A stretch of 40,756 nucleotides of DNA from NCBI RefSeq assembly GCF_019083965.1, contig NZ_JAHRCY010000042.1, positions 1 through 40,756 on the forward strand, in the 5' to 3' direction. Under the pieces are notes generated by a model. It made no database searches. It was given only the letters and a program-made list of their open reading frames with translations, and was not told the DNA's origin. How positions within the stretch are numbered: position 1 is the stretch's first letter; every line of letters begins with the position of its first letter. Position numbers and translations under genes: made by a program. The stretch comes from Catellatospora tritici (GTDB lineage Bacteria > Actinomycetota > Actinomycetes > Mycobacteriales > Micromonosporaceae). Below are positions 34,686 to 40,756 of the stretch, piece after piece.

Positions 34686-35171
34686 ATGCGAATTCGTGTG
34701 CTGATCACGCTCGTCCCCCTGGCGTTGGTTGCCCTGGCGGCTGGCAACGCCGCAGCGGCCGCGTCGCCGCCGACCTACCCGGTCATGCCCAACCAGTACT
34801 TCAACGGCGTGGTCAACGGCAAGACCGCCGCAGCCACCATCAAGACGGCCTGCCCAGGTCCGGCGACGGGCCAGACAGGGCACCCCGTAAGCGGCCAACT
34901 CCTGTCGGTCTCCCGGGTCTCGGACCCGAGTTCCACGACCAATCTCGGCTTCACGGGCAGCACCGGCAACTCCATCGCCGCAGCGCCGGTGAGCAGCAGC
35001 GTCGCGAACGCCCCGGTGACCCTCACGGAGTACTTCCACGGGTATGCGATACCCACCGCGTGGACGGTGCCGTGCGAGGGCGACGGCCTGATCGCGTTCA
35101 CGCCACTGCCGGGCAGCTCAACGGCACGGACCACGTACGTCACGGTGCACTTCACCAACATCGCGCAGTAG
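34686..35171 (+). CDS. Small secreted hypothetical protein
   Basis: The 161-aa protein starts at ATG 34686, with GGAGGTG six bases upstream; the in-frame start at 34680 lies within that site. MRIRVLITLVPLALVALAAG, then NAAAAAS, is a Sec signal peptide. The mature part is about 130 residues with two cysteines (KTACPG and VPCEGD), and its ordered beta sequence ends in TTYVTVHFTNIAQ, typical of small extracellular beta-sandwich proteins. Family unknown. It is a stand-alone gene with a fair promoter. Confidence 0.82.
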   Translation: MRIRVLITLVPLALVALAAGNAAAAASPPTYPVMPNQYFNGVVNGKTAAATIKTACPGPATGQTGHPVSGQLLSVSRVSDPSSTTNLGFTGSTGNSIAAAPVSSSVANAPVTLTEYFHGYAIPTAWTVPCEGDGLIAFTPLPGSSTARTTYVTVHFTNIAQ

Positions 35172-35278
35172 CAGCCGACCCCACGGCTGACACGCAAGCG
35201 CGGCTCCCGTGGAATCAGAGATTGCCGGGGTGACGCTCGCGCGGCCGGGCCCGTTGTCGGCCGGGTCCGCGCAGCGTC

Positions 35279-35350
35279 GCCTTCCGCGCTGTTCTTGCGT
35301 GCGTGGTGCCAGCGGCACAGGCTCGCAAGGTTCCTCGGTACCCCAGCCCC
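35279..35350 (-). pseudogene. HNH-nuclease C-terminal scrap
   Basis: Residues read AGVPRNLASLCRWHHARKNSAEG, split here as AGVPRNLASL and CRWHHARKNS. The NL..LC..HH..K pattern is the HNH end of actinobacterial HNH endonucleases. Nothing upstream continues the domain in frame. Confidence 0.4.
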
Positions 35351-35447
35351 GCACCGCCAAACCCCGGATCCAGCGGCACGGCTGGTGGCCGATTCGCGTG
35401 GACCTGCTCGGCGGCCGCGCCAGCGGCGCCTGTGGCCCACCCCGGGG

Positions 35448-35600
35448 CGGATCTTCGCGGTGGCCCCGCAGCACACCTTCCACGTCCTCGCCGAGGCGAT
35501 CGACGACGCGTTCGCCCGCTGGGACCGCAACCACTTGCACGAGTTCGCCATTCCCCGACTCGGGCACCCTGCACAGCCCCGGCCGGTACACTCTCACCCG
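35448..35600 (+). pseudogene. Plasmid pRiA4b ORF-3-like fragment
   Basis: RIFAVAPQHTFHVLAEAIDD, then AFARWDRNHLHEFAI, matches the N-terminal part of pRiA4b ORF-3-like proteins (T...L...I..AF.W...HLH.F). It continues for a few residues in a shifted frame (PDSGTLHSPGRY). The gene is otherwise gone. The 35172-35733 interval holds only this and the HNH scrap. Confidence 0.5.
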
Positions 35601-35733
35601 CACCGCCGCCCGCCGCCCGGCCTGCAGCTGGGCAATCCCGAACGTCGATCGACCTCCTACACTCCGGTCGTAGTTTGCGCGGGACCGGCGGTGAGGTCAC
35701 CTTGGACGGGTATGTTGCGCTGAGGTCAGATGG

Positions 35734-36678
35734 TCAGCCCGTACAGCCGAGCGCGGTCACCAGGCGGGTGAGGTTGGCCCGCATCACCGACAGGTAGTCG
35801 TCGGGCGAGCCCACCTGCAGGCCCTCGATCGGGTCGAGGACCTCGGCCTTGGCGCCGACCTCCTGCGCGATCGTCTGTGCCAGCTTCGGGCTGACCAGCG
35901 TCTCGAAGAACACCGTCGTCGCACCGAGCTGCTGAGCCTGCGCCGTGACCTCGGCCAGCTTGCGCGGCCCGGGTTCGTCCTCCGGTGACAGGCCCGTGAT
36001 CGCGACCTGCTTCAACCGGTACCGCTCGGCCAGGTACCCGAACGCCGCATGGCTGACCACGATCTCGCGGCGCTGGCACGTGGCCAGCCGGTCGCGGTAC
36101 TGCCTGTCCAGGGCCAGCAGTCGGCCGTGCAGGTCGGCGGCCCGCGCGATGTACTGCGGGGCGTGCCCGGAGTCGAGGGAGGCCAGCCGCTCGGCGAGCC
36201 GGTCCGAGATTGCCGCGAGTCGGACTGGGTCGAGCCACACGTGCGGGTCCTTGCCGCCCATCTCCTGCTCGTGCCCGGCCTGGTCGTGCTCGTCGGTCTC
36301 GACGGCGTCGTGCAGTGGCTCGACGGTGGCGACGTCGAACGCCTTGCCTGCGGCGTTCTGCTTGACCGACTCGTCGACCGACGGCTGGAAGCCTTTCAGG
36401 TACACGACCAGGTCTGCTTCGGCGATGTGGGCCACCTGGGCCGGGGTCAGCTCGAGGTCGTGCGGTTCGGCACCGGGAGGGGCCAGGTTGGCCACGCTCA
36501 CCGCGTCGCCGCCGACCTGCTGCGAGACGTACTGCAGCGGGTAGAACGCGGCGACCACCTTGACCTGTTCGGAGCCCGCGGTTGCGGGCGTGGCGCCGCC
36601 GCTGCACGCGGAGGCGAGTACGACGGCGGCGGCCGCGGCGAACGCGGCACCTTTACGACGAGGAGTGCTCATGCTCAT
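35734..36678 (-). CDS. znuA: Zinc ABC transporter substrate-binding lipoprotein
   Basis: The 314-aa protein starts at ATG 36678. GAGGG lies eight bases upstream, and a second ATG follows at 36672. A lipoprotein signal ends in VLASACSGG. The cluster A-I solute-binding fold carries VVAAFYPLQYVSQQVGGDAV, the metal ligands His in EPHDLELTP, His in KDPHVWLDP, His in VVSHAAFGYLAERY and a C-terminal acidic ligand near EVLDPIEGL. A short His/Glu/Asp-rich loop (DEHDQAGHEQEMGGKDPH) is typical of ZnuA. It would deliver Zn(II) to a ZnuBC permease/ATPase, but neither gene is beside it. A Zur-like box upstream implies induction under zinc starvation. Confidence 0.88.
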   Translation of the reverse strand: MSMSTPRRKGAAFAAAAAVVLASACSGGATPATAGSEQVKVVAAFYPLQYVSQQVGGDAVSVANLAPPGAEPHDLELTPAQVAHIAEADLVVYLKGFQPSVDESVKQNAAGKAFDVATVEPLHDAVETDEHDQAGHEQEMGGKDPHVWLDPVRLAAISDRLAERLASLDSGHAPQYIARAADLHGRLLALDRQYRDRLATCQRREIVVSHAAFGYLAERYRLKQVAITGLSPEDEPGPRKLAEVTAQAQQLGATTVFFETLVSPKLAQTIAQEVGAKAEVLDPIEGLQVGSPDDYLSVMRANLTRLVTALGCTG

Positions 36679-36698
36679 GCCCACACCCTCGCCGTAAA

Positions 36699-36712
36699 GA
36701 AAATGATTGTCA
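36699..36712 (-). promoter_or_regulatory. Zur-like box upstream of znuA
   Basis: The minus strand reads TGACAATCATTTTC, close to the actinobacterial Zur/Fur consensus TGAAAATCATTTTCA. It lies about 21-34 bp before the ATG, where a zinc-loaded Zur repressor would block transcription. Confidence 0.7.
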
Positions 36713-37084
36713 AAATCGCATAGACGCATGCGGTTGCCGGTCCTGCCACGTAGACACAGGTCACGGGCCCGACTGGGCTCGCCTTTGGTGACCCACCGGC
36801 CGGTGATGACAGTCCTGTCACCGATATGGCCTCGGCGAAGCCACGCCCATATCCTGGCGACGGCCGACGGTCCTGCGGGCGGCCGACCGCAGGACCCGCT
36901 GGGCGGAACGCCTCTTCCCGGGCACGACGAGCCGGCCTGTCCATGCGTACACCGGCCGACCCGGCGTCCCCGCGGCAGCGCGCCGCTCGGCGGCGCCAAC
37001 CCCGCGCCGGTGGGCACCGCGTGAGGTCCGGCGCAGTTGGCTTGCCGATTGCCGCGATAGCGGGTAGCTCCTGGGAGGGGTGTC

Positions 37085-37117
37085 ATGGGTGTGGTTCGTG
37101 GCCTTGGCGCATTATGA
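37085..37117 (+). CDS. Ten-codon leader ORF overlapping the next start
   Basis: GGGAGGGG (37073-37080) precedes ATG 37085. The frame MGVVRGLGAL ends at TGA 37115-37117, overlapping the downstream ATG at 37114-37116 (ATGA). The next gene has no good Shine-Dalgarno of its own, so ribosomes ending here could re-initiate there. A translational-coupling role is inferred. Confidence 0.45.
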   Translation: MGVVRGLGAL

Positions 37118-38232
37118 GCGGCATGACGACGCAGTCCGATCCTGGCCGGCGTGGCGTGCTGGCACGTTCCGGCCGCCTCGCGGGCCTGGCTGTGGCGCTG
37201 GTTGCGGCCGCGTCCATGCTGATCCTGCGCCCGCTGGCGCCCCCCGCGCCCGCCCGGACCGAGTTGCCGCTGGCTGAGGCTTATCCGAGTCTCCGTCCGG
37301 CCGACGTGCCCGCCACGCTCGCCGACGGCGCGGCGTACCGTCCGCTGTTCTTCCTCGATGCGGGCGGCTCGGTTGGAACCGCGCTATCGGACGACGGCAG
37401 GAGCATCAGGTTGGTGCTCAGGCAGGCCGGTGTCGAACGTGTCCTGCGGCTGCTGCCCAAGGAGCAGGAGCCCGACTTCGGCGGGTTCACCACCGACGGC
37501 ACGCGGCTGGTGTGGCTGGAGCTGACCGCGGGCGCAGACGGGCAGGGCGACAGCCGTATCTGGATCGCCGACCTGGCCACCGCCGCGAGCCGTACTCTCG
37601 CCACCGACACCGGCGCGGTCCTGCTCTTCGACGCCGAGCACGACATGGTGCTGCACGACGACGCCGTGAGCTGGATCGCCAACGCCGACTCAGCGACGGC
37701 ACGCACCGAGGTCCGCACCGTCGCACTGACCGGCGGCGACGTCGCGGTCCGCACCGTCGACGGCGCCTGGAGCCTTGCCGCGTGGCCCTGGCTGGTCGGC
37801 GCCGACCCCGTCGGCCTGGAGCCGATGCAGTTGTCGAACATGGACACCGGCGAGCACCGGACGGTGTCTGCCGCGGCCAACGAGCTGATCAGCTGCTCGG
37901 CGACGTGGTGCCGGGCGATCGCCGTCGGCAGCACCGACGCGTCCACGGTCATCGACGTGCTGCGCCCGGACGGTTCGGATCGGTTCGGCACGGTGACGGG
38001 CGCCGTGAACTCGGCGGTCTATGACGTTGCGGTCCTGGACCGGTACGAGATCTATACACGTACCGGAATGGCCAACACCGAGCTTCTCGTTTACGACCTG
38101 ACTGTCCGTCGTGCCGTGGTGATCGGGCAGGGCGTGGGAGGGGTGTTCACCCGCAACGGCATGCTGTGGTGGTCCACCGGCGACAACGAGGCCCAGCGGT
38201 GGCATGTGTTGGACCTGCGCGCCCTCACCTGA
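37114..38232 (+). CDS. Membrane-anchored beta-propeller-like protein
   Basis: The 372-aa protein starts at ATG 37114 (ATG 37123 possible). One N-terminal membrane helix (LAGLAVALVAAASMLIL) anchors a large extracytoplasmic domain. Repeats of the TolB/propeller type (TDGTRLVWLELTAG, SRIWIADLATAASRTLA, HRTVSAAANELISCS, NTELLVYDLTVRRAVVI, GMLWWSTGDNEAQRWHVLDL) suggest a six- or seven-bladed beta-propeller. Catalytic residues are not apparent. Homologs in actinobacteria are mostly of unknown function. It is preceded by a leader ORF with an ATGA overlap, and a palindrome follows its stop. Confidence 0.78.
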   Translation: MSGMTTQSDPGRRGVLARSGRLAGLAVALVAAASMLILRPLAPPAPARTELPLAEAYPSLRPADVPATLADGAAYRPLFFLDAGGSVGTALSDDGRSIRLVLRQAGVERVLRLLPKEQEPDFGGFTTDGTRLVWLELTAGADGQGDSRIWIADLATAASRTLATDTGAVLLFDAEHDMVLHDDAVSWIANADSATARTEVRTVALTGGDVAVRTVDGAWSLAAWPWLVGADPVGLEPMQLSNMDTGEHRTVSAAANELISCSATWCRAIAVGSTDASTVIDVLRPDGSDRFGTVTGAVNSAVYDVAVLDRYEIYTRTGMANTELLVYDLTVRRAVVIGQGVGGVFTRNGMLWWSTGDNEAQRWHVLDLRALT

Positions 38233-38244
38233 GCCCGATCGGGC
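38233..38244 (+). terminator. Palindrome after the propeller gene
   Basis: GCCCGATCGGGC is a perfect 12-bp palindrome just downstream of the stop codon. There is no T tract, so termination is only possible. Confidence 0.3.
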
Positions 38245-38433
38245 AGCGGCCCAGCACGCCGGTGGTCACGCCCCAGACCCGCACGTGCACGGTGACGGTC
38301 CCGTAATCGATCTTGTGTGGGTCGGTTAGGGGGCCCTACGCTGGCGCAGGCGGGTAGACCGTGCCGGGCCGATCTGGACGCCCAGCGTGATCTGCGTGCC
38401 ACTGCGAGTCCTTCTTCCTTGAAACACAGCGGA

Positions 38434-38460
38434 ACCGGTCGTCCTCTTCAGGAGACCGGT
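38434..38460 (+). other. Strong hairpin upstream of the subtilisin fragment
   Basis: ACCGGTCGTCCT pairs with AGGAGACCGGT around a CTTC tetraloop, with one bulge. No gene is recognisable from 38245 to 38570. It may be a terminator or attenuator, or just a relic. Confidence 0.35.
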
Positions 38461-38574
38461 CCCGGTGTGTCGACGGCTTCGGTCGCAGTCTGGGGCACGA
38501 GCGCCGGACACGTCTTCAGCCCTGTACGGGCCGCGTGACCGCCGATCGTAGGCGCCCCGCAGTCGTCGTTGCCG

Positions 38575-39242
38575 CTGTGGGTGGCCATCGACTGGGTCAC
38601 CGCCGACCACGCCCCCGGCCAGCCCGCTGTGGCGAACATGAGCCTCGGCGGCGGCATCGACACGACCCTGGACACCGCGGTGTCCAACTCGACCGCCGAC
38701 GGCGTCACCTACGCCATCGCCGCCGGAAACGACAACGGCGCCGACGCCTGCAACACCTCACCGGCCCGCGTCGGCTCGGCCATCACCGTCGGCGCCACCA
38801 CCAGCACCGACGCCCGTGCGTCGTTTTCCAACATCGGCACCTGCCTGGATATCTTCGTCCCCGGCCAGAGCATCACCTCGGCGTGGAACACCAGCGACAC
38901 CGCCACCAACACCATCAGCGGCACGTCGATGGCCACCCCCCGCACGTCACCGGTGCCGCGGCCCTGGTCGTGGCGCAGAACCCGTCGTTCACCCCGCAGC
39001 GAGTACGCGACTACCTCGTCAACAACGCCACCACCGGCGTCGTCACCAGCCCCGGCACCGGCTCGCCCGACCGGCTGCTGTACGTCGTCAACAACCTGAA
39101 CAAGGCCAGCGGCTACAGCCAGAAGAGCTTCAACCTGTCGGCCTTCGCCGGGCAGACCGTCACCCTCAAGTTCACCGGCGTCGAGGACTCCTCGCTGCAG
39201 ACGTCCTTCGTCGTCGACGACACGGCATTGACCGTCTCCTGA
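38575..39242 (+). pseudogene. Subtilisin-family (S8) peptidase, N-terminally truncated and frameshifted
   Basis: The remaining part reads AIDWVTADHAPGQPAVANMS (upstream of the oxyanion Asn), then LDTAVSNSTADGVTYAIAAG-N, then SAITVGATTS and SGTSMATP (active-site Ser). At the C run 38937-38941 the frame breaks and continues as HVTGAAALVVAQNPSF, followed by a C-terminal domain ending in VVDDTALTVS. The catalytic Asp and His and the prosequence and signal peptide are missing. S8 peptidases are secreted serine proteases. A hairpin follows the stop. Confidence 0.8.
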
Positions 39243-39250
39243 CACCCCAA

Positions 39251-39287
39251 GGCTGGTGGCCGAGCGGACCTACGGCGGCCACCAGCC
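39251..39287 (+). terminator. Stem-loop terminator after the S8 fragment
   Basis: GGCTGGTGGCCG (39251-39262) pairs perfectly with CGGCCACCAGCC (39276-39287) around a 13-base loop, eight bases after the stop. There is no T run, as is common in high-GC actinobacteria. Confidence 0.65.
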
Positions 39288-39832
39288 GCGACGGCGATGA
39301 CATGGTCCGTCGCCGACGTATGCCGATCGACTCCCTGCGCCTGACTCATGTGCCGAAGGGCTGGCTGGAACCCGGGTTCCTGATTGAGATCACGCTGGCC
39401 GGCCTGGTCGACACCGAGGCCCAGATGCTCTCCGGCTCGCGGGCCGCCGCGGTTGCCGCCCACACACAGCCGGCGGTTCGCAGGCGCTGCGTGCCAAGAA
39501 GCGGCAGTCTCGTCGGCGCCCGCCCCGGCCGTTGGTGTCGCATGTCGAGGTCCACCAGGGCCGGCCCTGCGGAGAACGCAAAGACCGGCCCGCTGCGGTT
39601 CCGGCAACAGGCGTTGCCGGTGGCGCCAGAGCATGCCTGCCGTCCACATCGGTCGACACGTCCAACCACCGCTGCCAGGGTAAGGCGGTTCCCACAGCCG
39701 CAACCACATCGATGACAGGACTGTCATCCGCGCCGGACCGGCCCGAGGCGACGGCGAGCCGCAGCCGCTGTAGGCGCGGAGGGCGCTTTCCTCGCGGCGA
39801 CGCCCCGTGGTTGCGACACCGTCGGTGACCGG
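39288..39832. other. Gene-poor stretch after the S8 terminator
   Basis: Only short plus-strand frames (for example around 39300-39715) without family resemblance are present. No repeat or RNA was seen. Confidence 0.4.
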
Positions 39833-40498
39833 TCAGCTGCCGGTTCCCTCGGCCTGGCCGTCGCCGGTCATCTCTCCTCCGGTGCCGGTCGGGCTGAGGT
39901 AGACGTGCTGGTGGCCGTTGCCTGCGTCGATGTTGATCTGGTCGAGCTGGGTGGCGGCCACCGACCATGCCGCAGCGGCCAGATCGCGCTGCCGTTCGGC
40001 GAGTTTCAGCACCGGCTGCCGCGAGGACGCGGGCAGGGCGCGGGCTGCGGCGGCGGTGTCGGCCGCGAGCGCCAGTTGCTGGACCGCGCCGCGCAGCGCA
40101 CCGCGGGCGATGTTGGTGGCGGTCATCCCGGACACGGTCTTGGAGTACCACGCCACCTCGGTGGCGAGCGTCTGCCGCCACGCCGCGAGTTGCTCGTCGG
40201 TCGTCTGCGCCGTCGCGGTGAGGCCGTCGACGATGGGCTGGATGGCGGTCACGGTGGCGCGCGCCCGGGTGGTCAGTTCGCTGATCTGCGCCACGTCGCG
40301 GCGGGCTTCCTGCTCGCGCAGCGACGCGACGGTCGTCTCGGCGGCGCTGGGTGCGGTGATCTGCACGCCGATGAACGCCCCCACGACGGCGGCGACGGCC
40401 AGTGCACTCAGCATGCGCAGCACCTGAGCGGTGGTCAGGCTGCTGCTCTGCCGGGCGGACGGGTTGTTGTGCGGCGGTTTGCCGGTCTTACGCGACAT
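39833..40498 (-). CDS. Single-pass membrane protein with helical extracytoplasmic domain
   Basis: The 221-aa protein starts at ATG 40498, with GAGGAG (40506-40511) well placed. Residues 1-25 are basic and cytoplasmic. One membrane helix follows (MLSALAVAAVVGAFIGVQI). About 170 residues of Ala-rich helices come next (VASLREQEARRDVAQISELT, SRQPVLKLAERQRDLAAAAW), ending in a Gly/Thr-rich tail. The heptad-like pattern suggests a four-helix bundle, as in sensory or scaffold ectodomains, but no kinase or other partner is attached. Family unknown. An oppositely placed start for the next gene is absent. The next feature is the 3' end of another gene on the same strand. Confidence 0.75.
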   Translation of the reverse strand: MSRKTGKPPHNNPSARQSSSLTTAQVLRMLSALAVAAVVGAFIGVQITAPSAAETTVASLREQEARRDVAQISELTTRARATVTAIQPIVDGLTATAQTTDEQLAAWRQTLATEVAWYSKTVSGMTATNIARGALRGAVQQLALAADTAAAARALPASSRQPVLKLAERQRDLAAAAWSVAATQLDQINIDAGNGHQHVYLSPTGTGGEMTGDGQAEGTGS

Positions 40499-40628
40499 CG
40501 TGCGCTCCTCACAAGGGTATGGAAGAGTCCGCGATCGTCGCCGCACGATCGGCCGACCCGACGTTACGACCCGCACCGGCATCCGTCCATAGGCGGCGGC
40601 ACGTGGCAGGTGGCCTGGTGATGCGGTC

Positions 40629-40756
40629 CTACTCGTACTGCTCCTTCGGTGCCGCGATCGGCCGCCACGTCGCCACATTGAGAAACGGGATGTCCTCGCC
40701 GTTGACCGGGTCGGCCAGCGTCTGCGAGGTGTAGGTCCCGGTCACCTCCAGCCATG
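40629..40756 (-). CDS. TIGR03943/DUF1980-like protein, 3' end
   Basis: The last 41 codons of a gene that continues beyond the window read WLEVTGTYTSQTLADP, then EDIPFLNVATWRPIAAPKEQYE, stopping at TAG 40629-40631. The pattern W..V.G.......IP.L....V.PI..P..PYE is the C-terminus of TIGR03943/DUF1980 proteins. Those are usually paired with a YcgR-type permease, and both are often under Zur control. The overlapping frame starting at 40755 is a shadow. Zinc-linked function is inferred from the family and from the ZnuA gene nearby. Confidence 0.6.
   Translation of the reverse strand, partial: WLEVTGTYTSQTLADPVNGEDIPFLNVATWRPIAAPKEQYE

Noticed and set aside
35726..36607. 293-residue minus-strand ORF over znuA
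   Set aside because: It is a shadow frame with Arg/Gly/Pro bias. The znuA frame has metal ligands and a lipoprotein signal.
37114..38232. AztD-type zinc chaperone identity for the propeller gene
   Set aside because: It lacks the His-rich metal-binding segments expected of AztD, despite the ZnuA gene next to it.

Overview
This is a high-GC actinobacterial chromosome segment. The GC-rich codon use, Tat and Sec secreted proteins, abundant GTG starts, TIR/STAND proteins and GNAT and transglutaminase families fit Micromonosporaceae or a relative (Actinoplanes, Micromonospora, Dactylosporangium), but the genus is an inference. It reads as an accessory region: intact genes are interleaved with insertion sequences and many decayed gene pieces, most of which carry single-base frameshifts.

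Region 1 (1-4.8 kb) is a helicase graveyard. An IS630-type transposase tail abuts a UvrD/Rep helicase 3' fragment. A minus-strand Lhr-like DEAD/DEAH helicase is split by an 1802-bp IS701-family element (1267-3068) with CTAG target duplications; removing the element restores the helicase reading frame exactly. A flavoprotein fragment and two 20-bp repeats follow.

Region 2 (4.9-20.4 kb) looks like a defence/conflict island. It holds a TIR-NB-ARC-TPR protein (1053 aa) with an unknown partner gene just downstream, a TIR-WD40 protein, an orphan contractile-tail sheath protein, and a DUF4062-STAND-HEAT protein (about 1190 aa). The last two are convergent and separated by 2 bp. Between them sits a composite-transposon-like unit (9621-13014): two matching 17-bp outward ends, TGA on both sides, carrying a Tat-exported beta-helix protein plus an IS5-family transposase and its accessory protein.

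Region 3 (20.4-26.6 kb) holds broken and intact GNAT acetyltransferases, IS110 and IS6 scraps, an intact transglutaminase-like gene with a broken tandem copy, two small conserved-looking genes (one cut by an amber stop), and a PadR regulator whose DNA-binding half runs in frame into a frameshifted IS630 transposase.

Region 4 (26.6-40.8 kb) is more chromosomal in character. It has a membrane PAS-GGDEF-EAL protein and a membrane PAS-GGDEF cyclase (c-di-GMP turnover), two small secreted proteins, a zinc-binding ABC lipoprotein (ZnuA-like) behind a Zur-like box, a membrane-anchored propeller-like protein preceded by a 10-codon leader ORF, a truncated subtilisin, a single-pass membrane protein, and the 3' end of a TIGR03943/DUF1980-like gene. 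The ZnuA and TIGR03943-like genes suggest a loose zinc-homeostasis neighbourhood.

No rRNA, tRNA or CRISPR array was seen. The best candidates for an undescribed system are the sheath/DUF4062-STAND-HEAT pair and the two TIR proteins beside it. Their functions here are inferred from domain architecture only.
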